DNA from: JAPSGB01 sp963775185
GTDB lineage: Bacteria; Myxococcota_A; Polyangia; Polyangiales; Polyangiaceae
Assembly (NCBI GenBank): GCA_963775185.1
Contig: CAVZIE010000033.1
Coordinates: 558,001 to 622,000 of the forward strand
Direction of reading: 5' to 3'
DNA: 64,000 nucleotides
Shown: positions 47,311 through 58,168 of the stretch, one piece after another
Numbering within the stretch: position 1 is the stretch's first letter
How the letters are laid out: each line of letters begins with the position of its first letter
Notes under the pieces: generated by a model
What the model was told of the DNA's origin: nothing
The model's input: only the letters and a program-made list of their open reading frames with translations
Databases searched by the model: none
Translations under genes and position numbers: made by a program

Positions 47311-47887
47311 GGCCGCGGAAACGGCAACAAACCGAGCGACGTACCAAGACGTCCTGGACGCGCCTCGGCATCTGGTCGCCGAAGTCATCGACGGCGAGTT
47401 GCACACGCATCCGCGCCCCGCCGGACCTCATGCGGAGGCTGCTTCCGTCCTGGGGATGGACATCGGGGGCGCGTTCCACCGCGGTCGCGGCGGGCCCGGT
47501 GGCTGGATCATCCTCGACGAGCCCGAGCTGCATCTCGGGGAGGACATCCTGGTGCCGGACCTCGGGGGCTGGCGGCGGGAGCGGCTCGCCGAGGTTCCGG
47601 ACGCTGCGTACTTCGAGCTGGCTCCGGACTGGGCCTGCGAGGTGCTCTCACCGGGCACAGCGCTCGTGGACCGACGCCAGAAGCTCCCCATCTACGCGCG
47701 CGAGCAGGTTCGCCACGTCTGGCTGGTCGACCCGCGAGCGAAGAGCGTGGAGGTGTTCCGGCTCGACGCGGAGAGCTACCGTCTGGTGGCCGTGCACGGG
47801 GAAACCGACGTGGTGCGGCTCGAGCCCTTCGACGCCATCGAGCTGACGCTGTCCGCGCTGTGGCCCGGCCGCGCCGGCACGCCCTGA
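47309..47887 (+). CDS. Uma2 family protein
   Basis: The 192-residue protein belongs to the second Uma2 type in this window: HLVAEVIDGELHTHPRPAGP, RGGPGGWIILDEPELHLGED, VPDLGGWRRERL, APDWACEVLSP and VRHVWLVDPRAKSVEVFRL. Compared with the genes at 5.5 and 9.3 kb it has the longer PDLGGW block. TACACT at 47293-47298 lies 10 bases before the ATG with no ribosome site between, so a very short leader is likely. The role is unknown; the fold is PD-(D/E)XK-like. Confidence 0.87.
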   Translation: MAAETATNRATYQDVLDAPRHLVAEVIDGELHTHPRPAGPHAEAASVLGMDIGGAFHRGRGGPGGWIILDEPELHLGEDILVPDLGGWRRERLAEVPDAAYFELAPDWACEVLSPGTALVDRRQKLPIYAREQVRHVWLVDPRAKSVEVFRLDAESYRLVAVHGETDVVRLEPFDAIELTLSALWPGRAGTP

Positions 47888-47918
47888 GGCGTCCGCGCGG
47901 CGCCGCCGCTCAGCGGGA

Positions 47919-47936
47919 TTCCGCGCCGGACCGGCA
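47919..47936 (-). repeat. REP-like 18-mer, copy 11
   Basis: Exact core on the minus strand, between two convergent stops (Uma2 at 47887, Cys-rich lipoprotein at 47957). Confidence 0.92.
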
Positions 47937-47956
47937 AATCAGGGCGCAGTCAGGCG

Positions 47957-48898
47957 TCAGCCCTGCGGGCAGCCCTTCGTGCACGACGACGCGCCGCCGC
48001 ACTCCACCGCGTACACCCCGCTCGAGGGCCCGGTGCAGGCCACGTCGCAGGATCCGGAGCCGCACACGACGGTCGAGCCCTGGCACGACGACGACCCTTG
48101 GCAGTCGAGCTTGCACGGTCCGCTTCCGCAGAGCACCACGAGGTTCTGGCAGGACGACGTCTCGGTGCACGTGACGGTGCACGACGACGAGCGCGTGCAG
48201 TCGACGATGGCCGGCTGCGACGTGGTGCCCTGGCACGCCGACGTCGCGCCACAAGTCAGGTTGCAGGCGCCGCTTCCGCAGCGCAGATCGAGGAACTGGC
48301 ACGTCGACGTCGCGTCGCAGGTGACGTCGCACGAGGTCGCCTGGCTGCAGTCGATCGCGCCGTACTGACAGGCCGACGTGCCGCTGCAGTCCGCCGCGCA
48401 CGCTTCGCCCGCGGTGCAGGCGCCGGCGCCGAACTGGCACTGCGAAGTCGCCGCGCAGTCGAGCGTGCAGCCCGGCGCCGAGGAGCCCGGCGCGCACGTC
48501 GCCGGCTTCGTCGGTCTGCAGCTGCCGCCCGCGCAGCGCTCGGTGTCTCCGCACGGCGCGCCGCTCTGCCAGCCAGCGTCCGGGCCGCACGACTGCGGCG
48601 TGTCGCCCAGGCAGCGCGTGTCGCTCGCGCTGCACGTCGTGCCTTGCGCGACGCCGGGGCCGCAGTCGCCCTGGTCCGTGATGGCGCCGTTGTCGCACGC
48701 GATCTTCCGCAGCGCGCCGCCGAGCGGGTAGCAGCCGCTCGCGCCGCACGCGATCGACGTCGCGAGGCCGGCGTTGTCGAGCGTGCACGTGCAGCCGCTG
48801 CCGCCACCACCGGGCGTCCCCGAGCCGCCCGAACTGCCGCACGCGGCGACCGCCAGAGCGAGGGCCGTGGTCCACCCGGTCCAGAATTCCAAGCGCAT
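47957..48898 (-). CDS. Cys-rich tandem-repeat lipoprotein
   Basis: From ATG 48898 the signal ends VAAC. After a CTCTLDNAG block the protein has about seven tandem units of 22-28 residues with four Cys each, e.g. DVTCDATSTCQFLDLRCGSG and TVTCTETSSCQNLVVLCGSG. The spacing is C-x5-C-Q-x6-C-x4-C and then 3 residues to the next unit. This regular pattern suggests a disulfide-stapled solenoid at the cell surface. I do not recognise a named family. No enzyme motif is present. Confidence 0.8.
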   Translation of the reverse strand: MRLEFWTGWTTALALAVAACGSSGGSGTPGGGGSGCTCTLDNAGLATSIACGASGCYPLGGALRKIACDNGAITDQGDCGPGVAQGTTCSASDTRCLGDTPQSCGPDAGWQSGAPCGDTERCAGGSCRPTKPATCAPGSSAPGCTLDCAATSQCQFGAGACTAGEACAADCSGTSACQYGAIDCSQATSCDVTCDATSTCQFLDLRCGSGACNLTCGATSACQGTTSQPAIVDCTRSSSCTVTCTETSSCQNLVVLCGSGPCKLDCQGSSSCQGSTVVCGSGSCDVACTGPSSGVYAVECGGASSCTKGCPQG

Positions 48899-48991
48899 CC
48901 TGCTCTCCAAAGCGAAGCGCCTTCGAGCACTCCGATCGCACTATAGCGCAAGCGCGCTCGGGCCACGCGAAGCCCGCATGGGTGGGAGGGC

Positions 48992-49009
48992 TGCCGGTCC
49001 GGCGCGGAA
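48992..49009 (+). repeat. REP-like 18-mer, copy 12
   Basis: Exact core on the plus strand, 4 bases beyond the stop of the minus-strand gene at 49014. This is the rarer gene-relative orientation. Confidence 0.92.
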
Positions 49010-49013
49010 CCCC

Positions 49014-49463
49014 TCAGCGCGGCGGCGGATACTGGTAGTACCCGCACTGCTGCGCCGACGACGCGCACAGCGAGCTCAACGCGACCACCATCGCGACGCC
49101 GGCGATCACGCCGAGCACGACCATGCCGGGCGGCGTCTCCTTGTCCGCGGGCAGCTTGCGCACCGTGATGCACGCCGTCTCCGGCGGCACCTCCGTCGAA
49201 TCGCAGCGCACGCCGAGCGTCCGCTCGAAGCCCGGGCAGGTGCTCAAGCACTCCAGATAGCCGTTCGGCGTGGTCTCCGACTGGCAGCGGCCGTAGCAAC
49301 GGAATGCGCCGGCCGGGTCGACGGCGTTGTTGTGCAAGCGGAGCCGATAGCGCACCGAGTGCGGATCGTACGTTCTGCCGGCGGCGCGCTCGTGCTTTTG
49401 CCCGCCGCCACAGCCCATCGCAAGCGCGGTCACGAGCGCTACGGCGCCAACGAGACGTGCCAT
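49014..49463 (-). CDS. Small lipoprotein with C-terminal membrane helix
   Basis: The 149-residue protein starts with a lipoprotein signal (VTALAMGCGGG). A Cys-containing middle follows (FRCYGRCQSETTPNGYLECL, STCPGFERTLGVRCDS), then a hydrophobic helix GMVVLGVIAGVAMVVALSSL and a short Tyr/Pro tail. It may be anchored at both ends. No family is recognised. It lies between two other secreted-protein or accessory genes with no clear operon. Confidence 0.7.
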   Translation of the reverse strand: MARLVGAVALVTALAMGCGGGQKHERAAGRTYDPHSVRYRLRLHNNAVDPAGAFRCYGRCQSETTPNGYLECLSTCPGFERTLGVRCDSTEVPPETACITVRKLPADKETPPGMVVLGVIAGVAMVVALSSLCASSAQQCGYYQYPPPR

Positions 49464-49535
49464 ACCTCTCCGGTAACACCCGCGCCGCGCTGTCGCCATG
49501 ATCGACGACGGCGCTGGCCGACCGCCCGCCGCCGA

Positions 49536-50420
49536 TCACCCCATGCCATCGAGGATCGCGTCCAGAGCCTGGAACGTTGCCGCGCGAACCAGCCATGCGT
49601 CCAGCGTCGCGAGATCGCGGCACGCGCGGATTCGCTCGGCGACCTCGCTGGACACGGCGACGCCGCGCGCCTCGAGTACGCGCAACACGTCCTCCGCCTT
49701 GCCTTCCGCCTTGCCTTCCGCCTTGCCTTCGGCGACGTAGCGTCGCGCGAAGTCGCTCATGTATTCGTGCTTCTGCGCCATCATTGCCTCGATCTTCTTC
49801 CGCGCCGCGGGCCGGAGCACCGCGAGCACCGCATCCACGTAGAGTTTACGCCTCTCGGGATCAAGTTCCAGCGCCGCCTCGAGCGCGGTCGCCGCCACCT
49901 CTTCCGCCCGCGGGCCGCGCCCGTGCACGATCGCCGACAGCACCGCAAGCTCCGGTATCGAGCTCCCGAGCGCGCGATCGATCACCGGCATGTTCGACGG
50001 CCCGAGCACGATGGGACGGAGCACGAAGCCTGGATGCCCGATCTCGATCGGCTTCGACGCCCAGCGCTCCACGCGCCGGCTCGGCGTCACCACGACGAGG
50101 TACGCCGGCTGTTTCGTGCTCGCCCACTGCCAGACCGTGTAACGCGGCCACGCGCTGCGCTTGGCCGCGATGTCCTCGGGCTTCTCCAGATCGAGCTGTA
50201 CCTCGAGCACCACCGACGAACCTGCATCGCCGGCGTGCACGCGCAGCACCAGATCCGCCGCGTACTCGGGCGTCTTCGCCTCGCCGAAGCTGGTGCCGGC
50301 GCTCTGCACCGTTGCGCCTTCGGGCAACGCGATGCCGCGCGCGATCGCTAGCAGCTCCGCCGCGAGGGTGAGCCGATCGCGGAACAGATCGACCAGGGTC
50401 TCGTGGAGCTGCGAGAGCAT
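49536..50420 (-). CDS. Rpn/PD-(D/E)XK-like putative nuclease or transposase
   Basis: From ATG 50420 the 294-residue protein has an N-terminal nuclease-like domain (LHETLVDLFRDRLTLAAELL, DLVLRVHAG, VVLEVQLDLEKPEDI, RYTVWQWASTKQPAYLVVVT) with the D and E-x-Q residues typical of Rpn/YhgA-like proteins, then a helical middle. A run EGKAEGKAEGKAE (in-frame 12-bp repeats near 49700-49735) follows, then a C-terminal domain (VLEARGVAVSSEVAERIRAC) common in this family. Rpn proteins can promote RecA-independent recombination. That link to the REP repeats is only suggestive. Confidence 0.75.
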   Translation of the reverse strand: MLSQLHETLVDLFRDRLTLAAELLAIARGIALPEGATVQSAGTSFGEAKTPEYAADLVLRVHAGDAGSSVVLEVQLDLEKPEDIAAKRSAWPRYTVWQWASTKQPAYLVVVTPSRRVERWASKPIEIGHPGFVLRPIVLGPSNMPVIDRALGSSIPELAVLSAIVHGRGPRAEEVAATALEAALELDPERRKLYVDAVLAVLRPAARKKIEAMMAQKHEYMSDFARRYVAEGKAEGKAEGKAEDVLRVLEARGVAVSSEVAERIRACRDLATLDAWLVRAATFQALDAILDGMG

Positions 50421-50647
50421 GCGCCCGCCCTTCGCAACCTCCGTGCCGGCGGCGCGACCGGACGATCCGGCGGCCTCTTGCACGCGGCGCGGTGGCGACC
50501 GCCGCTGTCGCCGGCGGCGATCGCCGGCGAGGCGCACCGCGGGACGTCCCGTCGTCGGCGCTGGCACGTTCGTCGCTCGTGGCAGTGACTCGTACGAGGC
50601 GATCGCGGTCGGCAAGTTCCACCTCGAGCCGTAGGACAAGGCAGGTT

Positions 50648-50665
50648 TGCCGGTCCGGCGCGGAA
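50648..50665 (+). repeat. REP-like 18-mer, copy 13
   Basis: Exact core on the plus strand in the divergent gap between the Rpn-like and Uma2 genes, about 50 bases before the Uma2 ATG. Confidence 0.9.
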
Positions 50666-50713
50666 CCGCCCCCTGCCGCGCGGAGCGTGTTCGGCAATGC
50701 TACACTTCGGGTG

Positions 50714-51298
50714 ATGGCACAGCCGTCGGATCCCCGCCGTGCGTTGTACGAGGCGTATCAAGCCGTGCCTTCGCACGAACGTGCGGAGATCATCCGCGGC
50801 ACGCTGTACGTGACGCCGCGCCCGGGACCCCAGCACGCGAACGCTTCATCAGTGCTCACCGGCGAGCTGAGCGGCCCGTTCCAGCGCGGTCGCGGCGGCC
50901 CCGGCGGATGGTGGATCCTCGACGAGCCGGAGCTGCATCTCGTAGAGCTCGAGCCCATGGTGCCTGATCTCGCCGGTTGGCGCGTCGAGCGGATGCCAGA
51001 GCTGCCGGCGACCGCGTACTTCACCGTCGTGCCGGACTGGGTCTGCGAGGTCCTGTCGAAATCGACGGAGGACATCGATCGGAACAAGAAGCTGCCGCTC
51101 TACGCGGAGCTTGGCGTCGCGCACGTGTGGCTGATCGATCCAATCGCCCGCACGCTCGAAGCACACGCGCTCGGCGCCGGGGGCCGCTGGCGCGAGGTCC
51201 GGATCCATCGCGAGGACGCTCGCGTGCGCGCCGCGCCGTTCGAAGCCATCGAGATCGAGCTCGCGGCGCTCTGGAGCGCACCCGTGCGCCAGGGGTAA
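50714..51298 (+). CDS. Uma2 family protein
   Basis: The 194-residue protein is a close relative of the gene at 47.3 kb: AEIIRGTLYVTPRPGPQHAN, RGGPGGWWILDEPELHLVEL, VPDLAGWRVERMPEL, VPDWVCEVLSKSTEDIDRNK and VAHVWLIDPIARTLEAH. All family motifs are intact. TACACT at 50701-50706 ends 7 bases before the ATG with no ribosome site, so a leaderless or near-leaderless message is likely. Its cellular role is unknown. Confidence 0.87.
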   Translation: MAQPSDPRRALYEAYQAVPSHERAEIIRGTLYVTPRPGPQHANASSVLTGELSGPFQRGRGGPGGWWILDEPELHLVELEPMVPDLAGWRVERMPELPATAYFTVVPDWVCEVLSKSTEDIDRNKKLPLYAELGVAHVWLIDPIARTLEAHALGAGGRWREVRIHREDARVRAAPFEAIEIELAALWSAPVRQG

Positions 51299-51456
51299 CG
51301 TCGGGCGTACTCGGCCGCTGCCGCGCGCCGACCTCACGCTCACTGCCGGCCCTGTCACCGAAGGTCGACGGTGCCTTGGCGGGCGAACCGGTTCGCGGGT
51401 GACAGCGTACCTTCACGCGCTCGCCGACGCGACAGCCAGGCCGGATGCACGCCCAC

Positions 51457-51495
51457 AAAAGCGAACCGGCCGCCTATCTCGAGCGGCCGGTTTCG
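51457..51495 (-). terminator. Intrinsic terminator after tRNA-Gly
   Basis: Read on the minus strand, CGAAACCGGCCGC pairs with GCGGCCGGTTCG across a short loop and is followed by CTTTTG. It starts two bases after the encoded CCA of the tRNA. Confidence 0.85.
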
Positions 51496-51496
51496 T

Positions 51497-51571
<75 letters not shown>

Positions 51572-51625
51572 AACGGGCCGCTGGATTTACTTCCAGGGGC
51601 GGGGTCTGTCAAGCGGCCCGCGGGA

Positions 51626-51643
51626 TACCGCGCCGGACCGACA
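51626..51643 (-). repeat. REP-like 18-mer, copy 14
   Basis: Two changes from the core (GGTA end, GTCG near the start), minus strand, 19 bases beyond the relA/spoT stop. Confidence 0.87.
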
Positions 51644-51662
51644 AAATAGCCCGGATCCGGCG

Positions 51663-53828
<2,166 letters not shown>

Positions 53829-53877
53829 TTGATCGTCCTGGCGCGTACGCCCGGACAATGGAAATTAACACCGGCTC

Positions 53878-55083
53878 ATGACCCTCGCAAAGTCGCCTGC
53901 TCCCGGCGGCGCGCCAGCGCTTACTGAAGTCGATCCGGAACGCCCCTTGACAGCGAGCCTCGGCGTGTACGTGCACTTCCCGTGGTGCCTGGTGAAATGC
54001 CCGTACTGCGACTTCTTGAGCCTGCCCGCCGAGCGCCCGGCGATCCCCCACGCGGCCTACGCCGACAGCGTAATCGCCGAGCTTTCGCGCCGATCCAGCG
54101 AGATCGGGCCGCGCCGGCTGGCGAGCGTGTTCTTCGGCGGCGGCACGCCGTCCTTGTGGGAGCCGCGGGAGCTCGGGCGCGTGCTCGCCGCGATCCGCGC
54201 CGCGTTTCCGTCGGAGGCGGACGTCGAAATCACGGTCGAGTGCAACCCGACGAGCTTCGACGCCGATCGCGCCCGCGCGCTCCTCGACGCCGGCGTGAAC
54301 CGCGTCAGCATCGGCGTGCAGTCGCTCGACACCGGGAGGCTGCGCTTCCTCGGCCGCTTGCACGACGCCCAGGGCGCGCTCCGCGCAGTCGCCGACGCCG
54401 TGGCTGCGGGCGTGCCGCGCGTGAGCGCCGATCTCGTGTTCGGCGTCGCCGGAGAGTCCGCCGCGGCGGCCGTCGACGAAGCGCTCCGCATCGCCGATCT
54501 CGGCGTGACGCACCTGTCCGCCTACGCCCTTACCATCGAGCCGGGCACGCAGTTCGGCGCCCTCGCCCGCAAGGGCCGCCTGCCGCTCGCGACCGACGAC
54601 TCGGTCGCCGAGAGCTTCCTCGCGCTCGACGCGGCCCTCGACGATCGCGGGTTCGAGCACTATGAAATCAGTAACTACGCGCGCGCCGGCCACGTCGCCG
54701 CGCACAACATCGGCTACTGGCGCGGGGAAGACTACCTGGGGCTCGGCACGGGCGCGTACGGCACCGTGGCCGGCACGCGCTACCGCAACACGCCGTCGCC
54801 CGAACGCTACCTCGACGCCGCCGGCGATCCGCCGCGGGAGCTCGAGGTCATCGACGCCGAGACCGCGCTGCGCGAGCGCATCATGCTGGGCCTGCGCATG
54901 TCGGAGGGGCTGGATGTTGCCGGTGCGGCGCGGGCCACGGGCGCGATCGCCTGGACGGCCGAGCGACAGCGCGCTGCGGCGCGCCTCGTGGAGCGCGGCC
55001 GTCTCGCCCGCGACGGCGATCGCATCTGGATCCCGCGCGACGCCTGGCTCTTCACCGACGGCACCATCGCGGAGCTGATCTAA
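53878..55083 (+). CDS. hemW: HemW-type radical SAM heme chaperone
   Basis: The 401-residue protein has the radical-SAM cluster motif CLVKCPYC (Cys37, Cys41, Cys44), then FFGGGTPSLWEP, TVECNPTSFD, GVNRVSIGVQSLD, SADLVFGV, and in the C-terminal half YEISNYARAGHVAAHNIGYW. The C-terminal HemN-like domain is present. HemW proteins bind and hand over heme; they were long confused with coproporphyrinogen oxidase HemN, which has additional N-terminal residues absent here. ATG 53878 lies close to the divergent rel gene. Confidence 0.92.
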   Translation: MTLAKSPAPGGAPALTEVDPERPLTASLGVYVHFPWCLVKCPYCDFLSLPAERPAIPHAAYADSVIAELSRRSSEIGPRRLASVFFGGGTPSLWEPRELGRVLAAIRAAFPSEADVEITVECNPTSFDADRARALLDAGVNRVSIGVQSLDTGRLRFLGRLHDAQGALRAVADAVAAGVPRVSADLVFGVAGESAAAAVDEALRIADLGVTHLSAYALTIEPGTQFGALARKGRLPLATDDSVAESFLALDAALDDRGFEHYEISNYARAGHVAAHNIGYWRGEDYLGLGTGAYGTVAGTRYRNTPSPERYLDAAGDPPRELEVIDAETALRERIMLGLRMSEGLDVAGAARATGAIAWTAERQRAAARLVERGRLARDGDRIWIPRDAWLFTDGTIAELI

Positions 55084-55114
55084 CCGCCCGCGCCACCCTC
55101 CCGCGCTCCGGGGA

Positions 55115-55132
55115 TACCGCGCCGGACCGGCA
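55115..55132 (-). repeat. REP-like 18-mer, copy 15
   Basis: One change from the core (GGTA end), minus strand, 8 bases beyond the stop at 55141 in a convergent gap. Confidence 0.9.
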
Positions 55133-55140
55133 TCCCGGTG

Positions 55141-56103
55141 CTAGTGGTCGCGGGGCGGCTGCACGTACACGACGCGCGCGTCCTTGATCGTCCAGGTGTT
55201 GCCGGCGTGGTGCCAGTTCTTCGCGTCGAACACGATGATCACGCGCTCGCCGGGCTTGTCCGTGATTTCCGCGGTGTCTGCGGCGGGCACGTCCACGACC
55301 AGGTTGGCGCGCGGCGCGACGTAGCCGTGCTCGTGGCAGCGCTTGACGTCGAAGTCGGCGCCGCCGATGCGCGCGGTGCCGATCTTGTTGCACTCCTGGT
55401 AGCTATCATGGGTCGTCTTGCCGTCGATGCGGATCACGGCGCGCCCCTTGCCAGCGTCCTTGTGCGACGTCTCTTCGATGGCGATGGCGACCACGCCCTG
55501 CTTCGGTTTGATCTCGCGATCGTTGACCGCCATCAGCAGCGTGTCGAGCTCTCGCGGATACGGGCCGCTGGTGGTCGCCATCTCCACGTAGCCGGCGCTG
55601 TGGATCACGTTGGGAAACGTCTTCGCGAGCCAGTCGCCGTAGTCGCCGCAGCGCTTGCGGATCGCGAGCGGACACGCGCTGGTCGAGAACTTGGACGACC
55701 CGAGCGCGATCAGCGCTTCGAGATCCTTGCCGGCAGCGTGCGCCGCGGACCCCTGGACCATGATGGCCTGCGCGTCCACGCGCGACAGCGCGTCGGTGAC
55801 CGCCACGTGCTTGACGGGTTGGGCGCGGTATTCGTCGTCGATCTTCTTGCGCGCCTGGCTCGCGAGCTCGAGCGCCTCGTCGTTCTTGCCGGCGGTCAGC
55901 GCCGCGTCCGCCTGATCGATGAGCTTGCACGTCTCGCCGAAGTACTCGCGGTCGAGGCGGTCCTCGGCTTGCTCTTGCGTCTCCGGCCCCTTCTTCTCGT
56001 CGCTGGCGGCGGCGGCCTTCTTGTCGTCTGGATACGTGATCTTGACGATGCCGCACGCAGGCAGCAGCGCGACGGCCAGCAGCAGCGCGTAGATCCGGAA
56101 CAT
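55141..56103 (-). CDS. Hypothetical lipoprotein
   Basis: The 320-residue protein has a lipoprotein signal (LLPACGI, Cys17) and then a Lys/Glu/Asp/Gln-rich segment. A helical TPR-like piece follows (IDQADAALTAGKNDEALELA) and a beta-rich C-terminal half with Cys (ACPLAIRKRCGDYGDW) ending in HHAGNTWTIKDARVVYV. No known domain is recognised. It is the last gene of the trmFO transcript, 12 bases after trmFO, so co-expression is likely. Confidence 0.75.
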   Translation of the reverse strand: MFRIYALLLAVALLPACGIVKITYPDDKKAAAASDEKKGPETQEQAEDRLDREYFGETCKLIDQADAALTAGKNDEALELASQARKKIDDEYRAQPVKHVAVTDALSRVDAQAIMVQGSAAHAAGKDLEALIALGSSKFSTSACPLAIRKRCGDYGDWLAKTFPNVIHSAGYVEMATTSGPYPRELDTLLMAVNDREIKPKQGVVAIAIEETSHKDAGKGRAVIRIDGKTTHDSYQECNKIGTARIGGADFDVKRCHEHGYVAPRANLVVDVPAADTAEITDKPGERVIIVFDAKNWHHAGNTWTIKDARVVYVQPPRDH

Positions 56104-56115
56104 CTCGACCCCTTC

Positions 56116-57447
56116 CTACGACGCTTGGCGCGCGTTCCTTCCCGCGATCCACGCGTCCAGATCGCGGAGCGCGCGCTCGGCCATGGCTTCGTAGCGCGGG
56201 CGCTTCTTGAGCCGCGGGCCGTCCCAGGGCGGCAGGTGCGAGAACGTGATGTTCGACGGCTGATACGTCTTCTCGTCGCGCGCCAGGTGCGACAGCAGCC
56301 CGCCGTGCGCGGTCGTGGGCGGCGGCAGCGCGGGCTCGCGGCCGGCCAGGCGCTCCGCGATGAACCACGCGACGAGCCAGCCGCCCGCCGCGCTCTCGAC
56401 GTAGCCCTCGGTGCCGGTGATCTGGCCGGCGAAGTAGAGCCCAGGCGCGCCCACGAGCTGCAGCGTCGGGTCGAGCAGGCGCGGCGCGCACAGGAACGTG
56501 TTGCGGTGCACGGCGCCGAAGCGCGCGAACTCCGCGTGCTCGAGCCCCGGGATGCTGCGGAACACGCGCTGCTGCTCGGGCCAGGCCATGCGCGTCTGGA
56601 AGCCGACCATGTTGTAGGCCGTGCCCGCCTCGTCTTCCTTGCGTAGCTGGACGACCGCCCACGGGCGGTGGCCCGTCTTCGGGTTCACGAGCCCGACGGG
56701 CTTCATCGGACCGAAGGAGAGCGTCTTCTCGCCGCGCTCGGCCATGACCTCGATCGGCAGGCAGCCCTCGAAGTAGCGGACGTCCTCGAACTGTCGCGGC
56801 TCGGTCTTGCGCGCCGCGACCACGTCCGCGACGAACTGCTCGTACTGCGCCTTGTCCAGCGGGCAGTTCACGTACGCGGTCTTGTCGGCCTCGTCCTCGC
56901 CCTTGTCCCAGCGCGACGCGCAGAACACCTTGTCCCAGTCGATGCTCTCCGCTTCCACGATCGGCGCGATGGCGTCGTAGTAGGCGAGCGCCTCGCTGCC
57001 CACGCGCGCCGCGATGTCGGCCGCGAGCGCGTCGCCGGTGAGCGGCCCGGTGGCGATCACCAGGGGGCGCGCCTCCGGGATCCGCTCCACGACCTCGCTC
57101 GAGAGCTCGATCAGCGGCTGCTCGCCGATCAGCCGCGTCATCTCCGCGCTGAAGCGATCCCGATCGACGGCCAGCGCGCCGCCGGCGGGCACGCGCGTCG
57201 CGTCCGCGGCGCGCATCACGAACGAGCCGAGGCGGCGCATCTCCTCCTTGAGCAGCCCCACGGCGTTGGCGAGCGCCGCGCCGCGGAACGAGTTCGAGCA
57301 CACCAGCTCGCACAGGCCGTCGCTGGTCTGCGCGGGCGTGCGCGCGATCGGCTTCTGCTCGACGAGCTTCACGGCGATGCCGCGCGACGCGAGCTGGAGC
57401 GCCGCTTCCGAGCCGGCCAGGCCCGCGCCGACGATCGTAACGCGCAT
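56116..57447 (-). CDS. trmFO: Folate-dependent tRNA uracil-54 methyltransferase
   Basis: The 443-residue protein starts with a FAD-binding GAGLAGSEAA motif and has LCELVCSNSFRG (Cys46 and Cys50, the conserved CSNS region), NCPLDKAQYEQF, PMKPVGLVNPKTG, YNMVGFQTRM and a final GAPGLYFAGQITGTEGYVES. This is the complete TrmFO set; it makes ribothymidine at tRNA position 54 using methylene-tetrahydrofolate and FAD. ATG 57447 is chosen because it begins the Rossmann strand. It lies 2 bases after the small upstream gene. Confidence 0.95.
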   Translation of the reverse strand: MRVTIVGAGLAGSEAALQLASRGIAVKLVEQKPIARTPAQTSDGLCELVCSNSFRGAALANAVGLLKEEMRRLGSFVMRAADATRVPAGGALAVDRDRFSAEMTRLIGEQPLIELSSEVVERIPEARPLVIATGPLTGDALAADIAARVGSEALAYYDAIAPIVEAESIDWDKVFCASRWDKGEDEADKTAYVNCPLDKAQYEQFVADVVAARKTEPRQFEDVRYFEGCLPIEVMAERGEKTLSFGPMKPVGLVNPKTGHRPWAVVQLRKEDEAGTAYNMVGFQTRMAWPEQQRVFRSIPGLEHAEFARFGAVHRNTFLCAPRLLDPTLQLVGAPGLYFAGQITGTEGYVESAAGGWLVAWFIAERLAGREPALPPPTTAHGGLLSHLARDEKTYQPSNITFSHLPPWDGPRLKKRPRYEAMAERALRDLDAWIAGRNARQAS

Positions 57448-57449
57448 GG

Positions 57450-57632
57450 CTATGCCGTCCCGCGACGCATCTTCTCCCACGCTCGTCGCGTCCTCTCGGG
57501 AAGAAGGTCCACGGTGAGCTGCCACGCCGCGTGCAGCCACGCCAGCTTCTGCTCGACGGGGAGCGCGCGGTAGGCTCTCAGCTCGGCGTCGGTATGAAAG
57601 TGGCGAAATCCGCGACGATGGTCCTCACTCAT
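57450..57632 (-). CDS. Small 60-residue protein paired with nucleotidyltransferase
   Basis: The protein is all-helical and Arg/Trp-rich (FHTDAELRAYRALPVEQKLA then WLHAAWQLTVDLLPERTRRA). Its ATG lies inside the end of the nucleotidyltransferase gene, overlapping by 8 bases, and its stop is 2 bases before trmFO. Such overlaps suggest a functional pair with the upstream gene, possibly of toxin-antitoxin type. No family is recognised. Confidence 0.65.
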   Translation of the reverse strand: MSEDHRRGFRHFHTDAELRAYRALPVEQKLAWLHAAWQLTVDLLPERTRRAWEKMRRGTA

Positions 57633-58125
57633 TGTCGAGCTCCGCGAGGCGTTCGAGGGCGTCGATGTCCGAAGCGTCCTGCTCGCGCCCCGTGCCGGTC
57701 TTCATCTTCACCAGTGTAGCGGTTGAAGCGACGCGAAGCGACACGCCGCGTGCGCTGAGCGTCTCCGCGTCGCCATCGACCTCTTCGTAGGAGAGCGGAA
57801 AAATTACCAGATCCACTTGTTGCAACGGATTCGTCGAATGCTGGAGCGTAAGCGCCTCGAGGTTCCGGTTGTCGATCCAATCGCGGCGCACGTCGGGGTC
57901 CGCCAACTTCGTGATCGACTCGGGGATTCGCGGTCTCAAGCCCAGCGGCGTCAGTGCGCGCTCGATCGCCTCGAGGTTCTCGACATCCAGCGCGACGACG
58001 ACGTCGAGGTCGGCGGTGAAACGCGGCACTCCCCGCAGGTTCACGGCAACTCCCCCGACGACCACGAAGCGGAGCTTTTGCGCGCGAACGCGGAAAGCAC
58101 GTCGTGATAGAACAGCGAGTCAGCC
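57625..58125 (-). CDS. Nucleotidyltransferase (AbiEii-like), one frameshift at N-terminus
   Basis: The core frame (146 residues from 58065) begins VVGGVAVNLRGVPRFTADLD, the Gly-rich loop and first acidic pair of minimal nucleotidyltransferases, and has LQQVDLVIFPLSYEEVDGDA and VASTATLVKMKTGTGREQD with DIDALERL at the end. The usual N-terminal helix (ADSLFYHDVLSAFARK) lies in another frame from GTG 58125, so one base is missing near 58075 in an AAAA run. It is the first gene of a four-gene transcript ending in a lipoprotein. Confidence 0.75.
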
Positions 58126-58147
58126 ACCGAACCAGCGTATCATGCGG

Positions 58148-58165
58148 TTCCGCGCCGGACCGGCA
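58148..58165 (-). repeat. REP-like 18-mer, copy 16
   Basis: Exact core on the minus strand, 3 bases beyond the topA stop, also the promoter side of the nucleotidyltransferase gene. Confidence 0.92.
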
Positions 58166-58168
58166 ACC

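Noticed and set aside
54914..54934. REP-like GTTGCCGGTGCGGCGCGG in hemW
   Set aside because: It fits normal codon use in the conserved C-terminal part of hemW and lacks the GAAYCCC end.
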